This document shows, in pieces, positions 50,936 through 59,663 of a DNA stretch of 64,000 bases. The stretch spans positions 124,001 through 188,000 of the forward strand of contig JAAWQX010000002.1 in assembly GCA_022800755.1 (NCBI GenBank), in the 5' to 3' direction. The translations under genes were made by a program, and so were the position numbers. Every line of letters begins with the position of its first letter. Position 1 is the stretch's first letter. The DNA is from Oscillospiraceae bacterium. Lineage in GTDB: Bacteria > Bacillota > Clostridia > Oscillospirales > Oscillospiraceae. The notes below the pieces were generated by a model. It did not search any database, had not been told where the DNA came from, and was given only the letters and a program-made list of their open reading frames with translations.

Positions 50936-51834
50936 AAAAAGGCACCCTGCTGGCGCTGCTGTGCGCCGGGGCAGCGCTGTGCGCGGGCATATACGCCCTG
51001 CTGCCCCGGACCGTCGATGCCCCCGCCCCCACTCCAGAACCCACCGATATCCTGGTACTGTCCATTCCCCCGGACGACATCGCGAGCCTGCGCTGGAATT
51101 ACGCCCTGCGGACCATGTATTTCCTCCGGGACGGCGAAACCTGGCAGTACCCGGAAGACGAGCACTTCCCCCTGGACCAAAACGGCCCCCGGTTCCAGTC
51201 CCTTTTCACGGAACTGTCGCAGATCACCGCCGGACGGTATCTCCCGGAGGTATCGGACCCGTCGGAATACAGCCTGGATGCCCCGGTGAACGTGATCACC
51301 GTGACCCGTACCGACGGCAGCGAGACGACCCTCACCATCGGCGCGCAAAATCCAGTCACGCAGGAATACTACCTGCAAATCTCCGGCGACGCCGGCGTGT
51401 ATCTCGTCAGCGGCGCATTGCCCCAGGCCTTTGACTGCGGACTGTTTGACCTCATCAAAACAGACCCGGTTCCGGACTTCAGCACCGCCACGGAATACCG
51501 TGCAAATGGCCTGACCTACTCCAAAAATGACACCGGGCAATGGTGCGACAGCGACGGCACCCCCATCAGCACAGACCTGACCGCCGTGCTGTCTGTGCTG
51601 TCTTACAGCGAATGCATCGATTACTACGCCGATTACTACGAGGCCCATCACGAATACGCCCTGACAGACGGGAAAACGATCTCCGTCACCTATCTCGCAA
51701 ACGGCGAACTGGCTGAGTGGTCCCTGTCCCTCGGCCATGACTACGACGAGACCCATGTGATCGTCTCCCCTGTGGGCTCCGACCTGGTGTACACCCTCGA
51801 TAAGACCACAGTGGACGCGTTGCTGCTGCAATGA
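50932..51834 (+). CDS. DUF4340 protein
   Basis: A 300-residue membrane-anchored protein: a short hydrophobic start (GTLLALLCAGAALCAGIYALL) and an external domain made of beta-rich repeats (SIPPDDIASLRWNY, TEYRANGLTYSKNDTG), which fits DUF4340. This family regularly follows GldG-like genes, as here (four-base ATGA overlap), and probably completes the export complex. Function is otherwise unknown. Confidence 0.8.
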   Translation: MKKGTLLALLCAGAALCAGIYALLPRTVDAPAPTPEPTDILVLSIPPDDIASLRWNYALRTMYFLRDGETWQYPEDEHFPLDQNGPRFQSLFTELSQITAGRYLPEVSDPSEYSLDAPVNVITVTRTDGSETTLTIGAQNPVTQEYYLQISGDAGVYLVSGALPQAFDCGLFDLIKTDPVPDFSTATEYRANGLTYSKNDTGQWCDSDGTPISTDLTAVLSVLSYSECIDYYADYYEAHHEYALTDGKTISVTYLANGELAEWSLSLGHDYDETHVIVSPVGSDLVYTLDKTTVDALLLQ

Positions 51835-51872
51835 AAAAGAACCCCGATTTGATACAAATCGGGGTTCTTTTC
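51835..51872 (+). terminator. terminator of the GldFG-like operon
   Basis: AAAGAACCCCGATTT and AAATCGGGGTTCTTT form a 15-base stem ending in TTTT, directly after the DUF4340 stop. Confidence 0.92.
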
Positions 51873-51874
51873 TG

Positions 51875-51903
51875 TTGACCCCGGGCGAAATATAGCGTAA
51901 AAT
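51875..51903 (+). promoter_or_regulatory. sigma-A type promoter of the ClC/TSUP genes
   Basis: TTGACC (51875-51880), 17 bases, TAAAAT (51898-51903), starting right after the preceding terminator. Confidence 0.75.
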
Positions 51904-51949
51904 AGGTTTACTGTACGCAAATTTTCACCCACGGAACAGGAGTGCGCTC

Positions 51950-53224
51950 ATGAATCATTATTTTGCCCATATCAAGCAGGTGCTGGAACGGGATGTGGCG
52001 TCATATCTGGCCGCGTTTTTCCGGTGGCTGCTGCTTAGCGCCCTCATCGGTCTGCTGGGCGGCTTCATCGGCACGGCCTTTTATCAGGCCATCGTGTACG
52101 TCACCGGCGTCCGGCAGGCGCACCCGGAACTGATCTACCTTCTCCCCTTCGCGGGTCTGCTCATCGTGTTTTCCTACCGGGTAGCCCGTTTGCGGAAAGA
52201 CCCCGGGACCAATATCGTCATTGAATCCATCGTGGACGCGCACCACAGCGTTCCCATCCGCATGGCATTCCTCATTTTCGGCGGCACCGTGGTCACGCAC
52301 CTGTTCGGCGGGTCAGTAGGCCGGGAGAGCGCGGCTTTGCAGATCGGCGGCTGCGTGGGCAGCGGCGTGGGCAAGCTGCTTAAGCTGGATGAACGCAGCC
52401 AAAAGCTCATCACCATGTGCGGCATGAGCGCCTTATTCTCCGCCGTGTTCGGCACCCCCGTGACCGCCACCGTGTTTGTCATCGAGTTCATCAGCGTGGG
52501 CATCATGCATTACTCCGCACTGGTTCCCTGTCTGCTGGCGGCGTACCTCGCCCGGCTCATCGCCGCCGTGTTCGGCATTCAGGCGGAAATGTACGTCATC
52601 ACGCAAACTGTCTTATTCAGCTTTCTATCCTGCCTGAAGGTCTTGGTTCTGGGCGCAGTCTGCGCGGCGGTGGGGATTTTGTTTTGCTTCACGCTTCATG
52701 CCGTGGCGCGGTTCCTGCGCAAATACGGCTACAACGGATACATCCGTATCCTGGGAGGCGGCATGACCGTGATGTGCCTCACGGTCCTCGTCGGGACCTA
52801 TGACTACAACGGTGCCGGCGCCCACGTCATTGAGGAAGCCATCGCCGGTCAGGCCGTGTGGTATGGGTTTTTGCTGAAAATTCTGTTCACGGCCATCACC
52901 CTCGGCGCCGGATACAAGGGTGGCGAGATCGTCCCCAGCTTTTTCATCGGGGCGACCATGGGCTGTGTGGTGGGTCCGCTGTTGGGCCTGCCCGCTTCCC
53001 TGTCCGCGGGTCTGGGACTGATCGGGGTTTTCTGCGCCGTGGTGAACTGCCCCTTGGCCAGCATCATTTTGAGCGTGGAGCTGTTCGGCAGCGAAAATCT
53101 TGTCCTGTTTGCCATCGTATGCGTGGTGAGTTACATGCTCTCCGGGCCGTTCAGCCTGTATTCCAGCCAGCGGATTCAATATTCCAAGCTCCGGCCGGAA
53201 TTCGTGCATCAAAAAACGCTGTAA
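51950..53224 (+). CDS. ClC-family anion channel or antiporter
   Basis: A 424-residue ClC protein with ten or more helices. Selectivity regions are GGSVGRESAALQIGG (near 124, GRES in place of GREGP) and GYKGGEIVPSFFIGA (near 322), the latter resembling fluoride-exporting CLC-F-like and related bacterial branches rather than canonical chloride exchangers. No C-terminal CBS domains are present. There is no fluoride riboswitch in the 46-base leader, so fluoride export is only a possibility. GGAACAGGAG precedes the ATG. Confidence 0.88.
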   Translation: MNHYFAHIKQVLERDVASYLAAFFRWLLLSALIGLLGGFIGTAFYQAIVYVTGVRQAHPELIYLLPFAGLLIVFSYRVARLRKDPGTNIVIESIVDAHHSVPIRMAFLIFGGTVVTHLFGGSVGRESAALQIGGCVGSGVGKLLKLDERSQKLITMCGMSALFSAVFGTPVTATVFVIEFISVGIMHYSALVPCLLAAYLARLIAAVFGIQAEMYVITQTVLFSFLSCLKVLVLGAVCAAVGILFCFTLHAVARFLRKYGYNGYIRILGGGMTVMCLTVLVGTYDYNGAGAHVIEEAIAGQAVWYGFLLKILFTAITLGAGYKGGEIVPSFFIGATMGCVVGPLLGLPASLSAGLGLIGVFCAVVNCPLASIILSVELFGSENLVLFAIVCVVSYMLSGPFSLYSSQRIQYSKLRPEFVHQKTL

Positions 53225-53238
53225 CGGAGGTCATTTCC

Positions 53239-54006
53239 ATGGTTGGATTGAAACTGTATGCCATCGTGTGCCCGCTGATTTTCCTGGCAGGCTTTGTGGA
53301 TGCCGTGGCCGGAGGCGGCGGTATGATCTCCCTGCCGGCATATCTGCTGGTGGGCCTGCCGGTACATATCGCCTCCGGGACCAATAAGGTCGTCAACGCC
53401 ACCGGAACGGCCCTGGCCTCCTGGCGCTATTACAAGACCGGAAATATGGACTTCCGTCTGGCCGTCGTCTCGGCTGTGGGCGCACTCGCCGGTTCTACCA
53501 TCGGCACGCGGATCGCACTGTATCTGGATGCCGCGGTATTCCAGACCATCATCCTCGTAGCATTGCCCCTGGTGGCGCTGATCCTGTTTTTCAAGAAGGA
53601 TTTCGGCAAAGAAGGCAGCCTACCCCAGCGAAACTGGAGCCGCAATGCCAATATGGCCGCGTCCTTTGCCATCGGGCTGGTCATCGGCGGCTACGACGGA
53701 ATGGTCGGCCCAGGGACCGGCACGTTCATGCTCATGGCCTTCACCCTGGTGTTGGGCATGGACCTGCTCACAGCCACAGGCTGCGCCAAGGTAGGCAATC
53801 TCGCTTCCAATGTGGCCTCCGCCGCGGTATGGATCCTCAACGGCCAGGTACTGTGGTCATTGGCCGTGCCTGCCGCAGCCTGCAGTATGCTGGGCAGCTA
53901 TTTCGGCACAAAATTCGCCATCCGGGGCGGCGCGAAAAAAATCCGCGGCATGATCTTCGTGGTACTGGGCCTGTTGTTTATAAAATTGCTTCTTGATTTG
54001 ATCTGA
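53239..54006 (+). CDS. TSUP (TauE/SafE) family permease
   Basis: A 255-residue membrane protein of the TauE/SafE family, with the doubled signature GFVDAVAGGGGMISLPAYLL near the N-terminus, SGTNKVVNATGT, and the second-half counterpart GGYDGMVGPGTGTFMLMAF. Family members move sulphur-containing organic or inorganic anions. GGAGG eight bases before ATG 53239 sets the start; a longer in-frame start overlapping the ClC gene is not supported. It follows the ClC gene by 14 bases. Confidence 0.9.
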   Translation: MVGLKLYAIVCPLIFLAGFVDAVAGGGGMISLPAYLLVGLPVHIASGTNKVVNATGTALASWRYYKTGNMDFRLAVVSAVGALAGSTIGTRIALYLDAAVFQTIILVALPLVALILFFKKDFGKEGSLPQRNWSRNANMAASFAIGLVIGGYDGMVGPGTGTFMLMAFTLVLGMDLLTATGCAKVGNLASNVASAAVWILNGQVLWSLAVPAAACSMLGSYFGTKFAIRGGAKKIRGMIFVVLGLLFIKLLLDLI

Positions 54007-54032
54007 GATCCGCTGTCAAAGACACGATCCTT

Positions 54033-54080
54033 CGCATAAAGTGACATGAGCAACTGCTGATGTCACTTTTTCTTTATGCG
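54033..54080 (+). terminator. nested hairpin and terminator after the TSUP gene
   Basis: An inner stem AAGTGACAT/ATGTCACTT (54039-54047 with 54060-54068) runs into TTTTTCTTT and looks like the terminator. An outer pair CGCATAAAG/CTTTATGCG (54033-54041 and 54072-54080) can extend it across the T tract. Confidence 0.7.
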
Positions 54081-54091
54081 AGGTGTGATTT

Positions 54092-55159
54092 ATGGACAAT
54101 ACGACCTTTTTTCTGGGTGCAAACAGCGCCCAGGGCTTCTATTCCCTTTACAGCGATTTCGCCAGCCGCCCCGGAGATATGCTACATATCATTAAAGCCG
54201 GTCCCGGCACGGGAAAATCTACTTTCATGCGCAAGATCGGTCAGGCCGCCGAGGAACGAGGCTACGAGGTGGAATACATCATCTGCTCCGGCGATCCCGA
54301 TTCCCTGGATGGGGTGTACATCCCGGCCCTGGGCGTGGGCTTTGCCGACGGCACCGCCCCCCATGTGCTTGACCCGGACTTTTTCGGCGTGACCGGGACC
54401 TATCTCGACCTGGGGCGGTTCTGCGACACAAACGCGGTGCGGGCCCATGGCGGGCAGATCGTGGACGTGACCCGGCGTTACAAAGCGCAGTACGCCGCCG
54501 CTTATGACTATCTCGCCGCGGCGGGACGGGTGGACGAAGTGCGCGGCGCGGCGTTTCATACCCCGGACATTCTCGCGGCGGTGCGCCGTCGTGCGGACAG
54601 TGCCGTTCGCCGGGAATTCGGTACCGGACGAAAAAACGCCCCCGGCAGCGTCACACGGCGCTTTTTGAGCGCAATATCCTGCCAGGGCCTTGTATTTCTG
54701 GATGACACGCTTTCTGCACTGTGTCCCCGGGTCTACTGCCTGGAAAACCGCTGCGGGCTGGCGGATGATTTTTTGCAGCAGGTCCTGTCCAGCGCCGTCG
54801 CGGCTGGGGCAGATGCCATCGTGTGCCCGTCTCCCCTCCGGCCGGAGACGCTGGAAGCCGTTTTGTTCCCCGCCCAGGGCGTGGCCTTTTTGGCCTGCGC
54901 GCCCAAGCAGGCGCCGGAGAACGCGGAACTGCGGTGGGTACACCTGGACAGCATTCCGGAAAAAACGCTCCTGCGTTCCCAGCGGCGCGCCGTGCTGGAC
55001 AATGGGAAGCTGAAGACCTCTCTCCTGGAAAAGGCCTGCGGCCATCTGGAAGCCGCAAAGTCGCTGCATGACCTGCTGGAGACCTATTACCGGCCGCATT
55101 TGGATGTCCAGGGCTTGAACGGGTTTACTAAGGACATAATTCTGGAATTATTTTCCTGA
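54092..55159 (+). CDS. tandem P-loop ATPase (PRK06851-like) with degenerate second half
   Basis: A 355-residue protein of a Firmicutes ATPase family made of two similar halves. The first has an intact Walker A GPGTGKST (37-44) and the family stretch IICSGDPDSLDGVYIPALGVG. The second repeats the layout (FLSAISCQGL like FLGANSAQGF), but where a second P-loop should be, residues 213-227 read RVYCLENRCGLADDF, with no GKS/T. The partner and substrate of the family are unknown. GAGGTG precedes the ATG. It ends at a strong bidirectional terminator. Confidence 0.75.
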   Translation: MDNTTFFLGANSAQGFYSLYSDFASRPGDMLHIIKAGPGTGKSTFMRKIGQAAEERGYEVEYIICSGDPDSLDGVYIPALGVGFADGTAPHVLDPDFFGVTGTYLDLGRFCDTNAVRAHGGQIVDVTRRYKAQYAAAYDYLAAAGRVDEVRGAAFHTPDILAAVRRRADSAVRREFGTGRKNAPGSVTRRFLSAISCQGLVFLDDTLSALCPRVYCLENRCGLADDFLQQVLSSAVAAGADAIVCPSPLRPETLEAVLFPAQGVAFLACAPKQAPENAELRWVHLDSIPEKTLLRSQRRAVLDNGKLKTSLLEKACGHLEAAKSLHDLLETYYRPHLDVQGLNGFTKDIILELFS

Positions 55160-55200
55160 AACGTTTAATTTCAGATACATTCGCACAATTTCGTGCAACA

Positions 55201-55233
55201 AAAAAGGAAACGGCGGCTTGCCGTTTCCTTTTT
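55201..55233. terminator. bidirectional terminator between ATPase and J-domain genes
   Basis: AAAAAGGAAACGGC and GCCGTTTCCTTTTT around a five-base loop, between convergent genes. Confidence 0.9.
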
Positions 55234-55235
55234 GT

Positions 55236-55862
55236 TTAGCAACAGCAGAAAAATGGCATCCCATAAGGGCAGCACATCTGCGCCATGCACAAGCTGGCGC
55301 AAAGGCCGCCGGGGACATGGGCGGTGCGAAATTCTACAGAGGAATCCTGATACCCCGCGCTGCCTTGCTGAAGCTGCTGCAAAAACAGTCTGTATTGCAG
55401 ATTGGTCGGGTCCATGCTCACCGCTTTTTTGGCGTGGTCCAGCGCCGTGATGGTGTTGCCCACCCCATAATTGGCATTGGCGCTGAGGAAAAACCACTCC
55501 CCGCCGCGGGCATTACCGGGGACCGCATCCAGCAAACGCAGGGCTTCCTCAAACCGGCGGTCGTTGATGGCGTTGATGACCGCCGCGTACTGCTGGCTGC
55601 CGGTATAGGTCTGATACCCGTATTGATAGCCGCCGGACTGGTAGCCGCCGTAGCCATACTGCGCCCCGCCGGGCTGGGGGCCAGTCTGACCCCGTTGGAT
55701 CGCGTCATAGGCGGCGTTCACCTCGTTCATCCGCCGGGCGGCTTCCTCGTCGCCGGGGTTCAGGTCCGGATGATATTTCTTCGCCAGCTTTCGATATGCG
55801 GTTTTGATCTCGTCCTCGGATGCGTCTCTGGATACGCCCAGGACTTCGTATGGGTCTCTCAT
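55236..55862 (-). CDS. J-domain protein with cysteine-rich C-terminus
   Basis: A 208-residue protein. Residues 1-60 are a J-domain with the HPD motif at 31-33 ([20 protein letters not shown]), so it should stimulate a DnaK-type chaperone. A Gly/Tyr/Gln-rich linker (about 60-88) leads to a TPR-like helical repeat region. The last 26 residues hold seven cysteines, ending CCC, an unusual tail that might bind metal, be lipid-modified or lie at a membrane. The ATG 55862 overlaps the stop of the DUF5685 gene by one base, so the two products likely act together. Confidence 0.82.
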   Translation of the reverse strand: MRDPYEVLGVSRDASEDEIKTAYRKLAKKYHPDLNPGDEEAARRMNEVNAAYDAIQRGQTGPQPGGAQYGYGGYQSGGYQYGYQTYTGSQQYAAVINAINDRRFEEALRLLDAVPGNARGGEWFFLSANANYGVGNTITALDHAKKAVSMDPTNLQYRLFLQQLQQGSAGYQDSSVEFRTAHVPGGLCASLCMAQMCCPYGMPFFCCC

Positions 55863-56695
55863 CACACGGTGCTCCCGTCATTGGATTTGAACTTCTCATT
55901 GAATCGCAGCCACACGCCGCTGTATAGGATATTTCTGATGATACCATCATCCCGCAAAATTGGCAAGCCTTCAAAATTTTGGGTACACGCGGAAATCAGC
56001 ATCGTGAGCGTCTCCCGGGACTGTCCGACATCCAGTTCGGCGCCGTTTCGCACCAGCGGGTTATACTTCCCTGCTTTTCGATCTGCGTCATAGTCCACGC
56101 AGGCATCGTAGTAGTAAATAAACTTCCCCAGTTCCCGGCCGAATTGCCGCAGGCGGTCCGCCCAGTAATCCCGCGCATCGTAGACAAACAATTCCCCCAG
56201 CAAATCGCCGAAACAGTTCGCCCCCGCGTCCAGCCCGGCGCTGTTTGCCCGCTCCACTTCCGACAGGTGGGACAATGCCGTTTCCACCACCCGAGCCTGC
56301 CGGGGATAGGTTTCCGACGCCCGGCGGTGGGCCTTCTGAAAGACCTTCGAGGCCAGCAGCGCAGAAAGCCTGCGGTCATCCTGCCAGTCATCCAAAGCGT
56401 TGAGATAAGCCAAAAGGACGTTCATATCCGCGGCGTAATCTGTAAATTTTGTAACGGCGGCGACGCGCTTATGCCGGGGGTGAAGGGCGCAGCGGAACTC
56501 CGTTTCCTGTTCCTCCGGCTCATACAATGCCCCCAGGAACAGCAGCAAAAAGGTCATGTCAAAGGTCAGCGAAAGCCGGGACAACTGCCCATGCCGGCTG
56601 CCCAGGGTACGGCACAGGCCGCAGTACGCGCCCCGGTAGCGCAGGTATTCCTCATCTGTCATATGTTGGGGGTCTGCCAAAATATAGCCGAACAT
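55862..56695 (-). CDS. DUF5685 family protein
   Basis: A 277-residue, mostly helical protein starting [11 protein letters not shown], with [11 protein letters not shown] (Cys25, Cys28) as in the DUF5685 family of Firmicutes, [17 protein letters not shown], and an interior ALDDWQDDR helix reminiscent of acid-rich prenyltransferase-like motifs. Function is unknown. The start is set by GGAG six bases before the ATG; the frame extends upstream only through a hairpin. The partner J-domain gene suggests an assembly or folding role, which is inference. Confidence 0.75.
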   Translation of the reverse strand: MFGYILADPQHMTDEEYLRYRGAYCGLCRTLGSRHGQLSRLSLTFDMTFLLLFLGALYEPEEQETEFRCALHPRHKRVAAVTKFTDYAADMNVLLAYLNALDDWQDDRRLSALLASKVFQKAHRRASETYPRQARVVETALSHLSEVERANSAGLDAGANCFGDLLGELFVYDARDYWADRLRQFGRELGKFIYYYDACVDYDADRKAGKYNPLVRNGAELDVGQSRETLTMLISACTQNFEGLPILRDDGIIRNILYSGVWLRFNEKFKSNDGSTV

Positions 56696-56705
56696 AGCGT
56701 ACTCC

Positions 56706-56743
56706 AAAAATAAAATGGGGAAACGACAACAATCGTTTCCCCA
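56706..56743 (-). terminator. terminator after the BceAB-like genes
   Basis: On the minus strand GGGGAAACGA and TCGTTTCCCC with a six-base loop, followed by ATTTTATTTTT. It lies about 50 bases after the permease stop. Confidence 0.8.
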
Positions 56744-56772
56744 ATGGTAGCACAACTGTCTCAAACAGTCAA
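56744..56772 (-). promoter_or_regulatory. promoter of DUF5685 and J-domain genes, abutting a terminator
   Basis: On the minus strand TTGACT (56767-56772), 17 bases, TACCAT (56744-56749). The expected start of transcription falls within the right arm of the neighbouring hairpin, so the new transcript would lack the full stem. Confidence 0.6.
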
Positions 56773-56792
56773 ATGAACAAATTCTGCACAGC

Positions 56793-58796
56793 TCACCGCC
56801 TTTCTTTGGAACCGGACACGATCCCATAGTATGTGCGGGCGGTAAGCATATACACCAGCCCGTATATGATGCTGAATACCAGCAGCGTACATAGCGTACA
56901 CAGGGTAAACAGCTTCACATCTTCCAAATACAGCAGCTTCAGACACCGGGACAGCAATGGGAACGCAAAGAACAAATGCACGCCCGCCGTGACCAGGGGC
57001 AGGAAAAACATGGTGAGGATCTGGCTGTGGATAGACGATCTCGCCAGCTTGTCATCCATCCCCACCTTCTGCATGATCTCAAACCGGTTGCGGTCCTCAT
57101 AGCCTTCAATGAGCTGCTTATAGTAGATAATGAGCACCGTCGCCATCAAGAACAAAATGCCCAGGAACAATCCGAGGAACAAGAAACTGCCGTACATGGC
57201 GTAAAAATCCTCCGTACTGCCGGCCCGGGCTAAAACATGGCAGGAGTAGCCGTCCGACCGGAACTGGGACATGACATGTGATATGCTGTCCCGAATGTTC
57301 TCTTTCAGGACAAGCTGAGCCGCTTCGTCGCCATCCACATCGAACTGAATGACATATTCCATCTCACTGGCATGCTTATCATAAGCAGCGGTCTGGTCCG
57401 CCAGAATGGCGTTTACGGTCTCCTGACTGTCTACCACCAGATAGAATACGTTCACCGCCACAAAGGTGGTCAAATCGCCCTTCACCGGCACTTCCGGCAA
57501 GCGTTCGGAGATGGTATACGTCTGTCCGAACAGCGTAAAGGCATCCGGCAGTTTTCCGCTTTGCTCATAAACCGCCGCTTGCCCTTTTGAAACGGTAATG
57601 GGCCTGCCGGTGGCGTTTTCATACTCCTCCGGGCTGAGGAACAGCAAATAAGTGATTTCCCCATCGTCCCCCCGGCCGGTATCCGCCACAAAGGTGTCTC
57701 CCTGCTTGTCTACGGAAAATTGCAGTGCTTCGTAGGCGTGCAGGTTTTCGATGCGCATACCTGCGGACTGGGTCTCCGTCTCGACCAGTTCCAGCAGGGT
57801 TCTCCGTTCGTCCTCCGTCGTGTCATAAACGGCGACCTCAATGTCCGCGGGGAACCGCGCGCCCAGGATGGATTCAATTCCGCAGTACAAACTCACGGTG
57901 GTCGCCACCGTCACCAGCACCATGGTGGACAAAATGCAAATATTGCCCAGGCCCACAGCGTTTTGCTTCATACGGTAGAGCATCCCGGATACGGACACAA
58001 AATGCCCGGGCTGGTAGTAATAGCCCTTGCTGCGCTTCATGGTCTTGAGCACCGCGATGCTTCCGGCGGTGAACAGGCAGTAGGTACCGATGATGACCAG
58101 CAACACCGCCACGAAAAACAGCATAATCGCCGCCATGACGTTTTTAGTGGTAACCGCGATGTAATACCCGCCGCCCAGACAAGCCAGACCGATGATGACC
58201 AGCGGCCACTTGACTTTCGGTTCCCGCTCGCCGGCGCTCTCGCCCCGCAGAAGCTCAATGGGGTTGGACAATACGATCTGCTTCAGATTCGCCAGCAGCA
58301 GCAAAAGGAATATAACGCCGAACACCGCAGCCGTCAGCACAAAGGCCGACGGGTACAGTTGGAACGACTGCCTCACGTCAAAATGCATCAGGTTCAGCAA
58401 CACCAGATACATCAATTTATCCAGCACCACGCCGAACAACAGCCCGCCGCCCACACTGATGACCGCCGTAAGCAGGCATTCGTAAAACAAAACCACCGCG
58501 ATATGGCGCTTTTCCATACCGAGGATATTGTACAGCGCCAACTCCCGTTTGCGCCGCTTGATGAGAAAGCTGTTGGTATAAAACAGGAAGATCGCGCTGA
58601 ACAGAACAATCACAATGGTCCCCAGCATCATGAGCGTCCGCATGGTACTGCCGCCTGGCAGGTCTGTGATCGCCATGGAATAGATGATGAACGGCATCGA
58701 AACGGACATCACACAGGTCAGCAGATACGGTGCGTAAAACTTGCGGTTGAGCAACATGTTGGTGGTCGCCATACGGAAGTAAAAACGGTTACCCAT
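56793..58796 (-). CDS. FtsX-like permease of a BceAB-type transporter
   Basis: A 667-residue membrane protein with the layout of BceB: FtsX/MacB-like helices at both ends and, between helices 7 and 8, an external domain of about 200 residues (roughly 310-510). BceAB systems protect against cell-wall peptide antibiotics and activate their own sensor kinase. Start 58796 is set by homology (GNRFYFRMATTNMLLNRKF) and GGTGAG upstream; it overlaps the ATPase end by eight bases. The particular antibiotic is not predictable. Confidence 0.9.
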   Translation of the reverse strand: MGNRFYFRMATTNMLLNRKFYAPYLLTCVMSVSMPFIIYSMAITDLPGGSTMRTLMMLGTIVIVLFSAIFLFYTNSFLIKRRKRELALYNILGMEKRHIAVVLFYECLLTAVISVGGGLLFGVVLDKLMYLVLLNLMHFDVRQSFQLYPSAFVLTAAVFGVIFLLLLLANLKQIVLSNPIELLRGESAGEREPKVKWPLVIIGLACLGGGYYIAVTTKNVMAAIMLFFVAVLLVIIGTYCLFTAGSIAVLKTMKRSKGYYYQPGHFVSVSGMLYRMKQNAVGLGNICILSTMVLVTVATTVSLYCGIESILGARFPADIEVAVYDTTEDERRTLLELVETETQSAGMRIENLHAYEALQFSVDKQGDTFVADTGRGDDGEITYLLFLSPEEYENATGRPITVSKGQAAVYEQSGKLPDAFTLFGQTYTISERLPEVPVKGDLTTFVAVNVFYLVVDSQETVNAILADQTAAYDKHASEMEYVIQFDVDGDEAAQLVLKENIRDSISHVMSQFRSDGYSCHVLARAGSTEDFYAMYGSFLFLGLFLGILFLMATVLIIYYKQLIEGYEDRNRFEIMQKVGMDDKLARSSIHSQILTMFFLPLVTAGVHLFFAFPLLSRCLKLLYLEDVKLFTLCTLCTLLVFSIIYGLVYMLTARTYYGIVSGSKERR

Positions 58797-59556
58797 TGCG
58801 CTCACCGCCTGTCGCAAGCACGGTAAGGGTATCCGCGATCTTCTGGTACAACGCCTGGTCGGTGGCGTCCCCCCGGTAAAGCTGATGGAACACCTCTCCG
58901 TCCTTAATAAACAGTACACGCCCCGCGTGGCTGGCGGCCTTGACCGAGTGGGTGACCATCAAAATGGTCTGACCGTCCCGGTTGATGGCGGAAAACAGTT
59001 CCAGCAGTTCATCAGTCGCCTTGGAATCCAGCGCCCCGGTAGGCTCGTCAGCCAGGACCAGCTTCGGGCCTGTAATGAGCGCACGGGCCACCGCGGCCCG
59101 TTGTTTTTGTCCGCCGGAGACCTCATAGGGAAATTTATCTAAAATCTCTGTGATCCCCAGCTTCGCGGCAATGGGTTCCAGCCGCCGGCCCATTTCCCGG
59201 TAATCCTGCCGTGACAGGACCAGAGGCAGATAAATATTATCCCGAATGGAAAAGGTATCCAGCAAATTGAAGTCCTGGAACACAAAGCCCAGCTGCTCTC
59301 GGCGGAACGCCGCGATCTGGGATTCCTTCAGCGCCGTCAGATTCCGTTCCTCCAGCAAGACCTGGCCGCTGGTAGGCTTATCCAGCGCCGCCAGGATATT
59401 CAACAGCGTCGTTTTGCCGGAACCGGACTCACCCATAATGGCCACATACTCGCCCTGCTCTACGGTAAAGCTCACATTTCGCAGCGCCTGCACCTGATTT
59501 CCGCCGAAGCGCGTGGTGTATATTTTTTGCAGGTTCTTAACCTCCAGAATGGACAT
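58789..59556 (-). CDS. ATPase of a BceAB-type transporter
   Basis: A 255-residue ABC ATPase of the MacB/BceA group: Walker A GESGSGKTT, Q-loop VFQDFNLLDTFSIRDN, signature VSGGQKQRAAVARALI, Walker B LVLADEPTGALDS. Start 59556 has AGGAGGT eight bases upstream. It is preceded by a BceR-type box (59648-59661) and is the first gene of the transporter pair. Confidence 0.93.
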   Translation of the reverse strand: MSILEVKNLQKIYTTRFGGNQVQALRNVSFTVEQGEYVAIMGESGSGKTTLLNILAALDKPTSGQVLLEERNLTALKESQIAAFRREQLGFVFQDFNLLDTFSIRDNIYLPLVLSRQDYREMGRRLEPIAAKLGITEILDKFPYEVSGGQKQRAAVARALITGPKLVLADEPTGALDSKATDELLELFSAINRDGQTILMVTHSVKAASHAGRVLFIKDGEVFHQLYRGDATDQALYQKIADTLTVLATGGERNG

Positions 59557-59587
59557 AAGAACGAACCTCCTTTGGTTTTGTGGCTTT

Positions 59588-59593
59588 ATCATA
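59588..59593 (-). promoter_or_regulatory. possible -10 element for the BceAB-type transporter genes
   Basis: On the minus strand TATGAT lies about 30 bases before the ATPase start. No -35 hexamer is seen 17 bases upstream, which would suit an activator-dependent promoter. Confidence 0.4.
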
Positions 59594-59647
59594 ACAAACC
59601 GGAGGAACGCCTGCCATAACTTTGGCTTACATTCCCCCGGCGGTTTC

Positions 59648-59661
59648 TTACGGTTTTGTAA
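59648..59661. promoter_or_regulatory. BceR-type response-regulator box
   Basis: TTACG-GTTT-TGTAA matches the TNACA-N4-TGTAA pattern described for BceR-like regulators with one mismatch. It lies about 55 bases upstream of the possible -10 of the transporter genes and directly past the kinase gene. Confidence 0.6.
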
Positions 59662-59663
59662 GG

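Noticed and set aside
51904..51949. Possible fluoride riboswitch before the ClC gene
   Set aside because: The leader is only about 46 bases and lacks the conserved crcB-motif segments.
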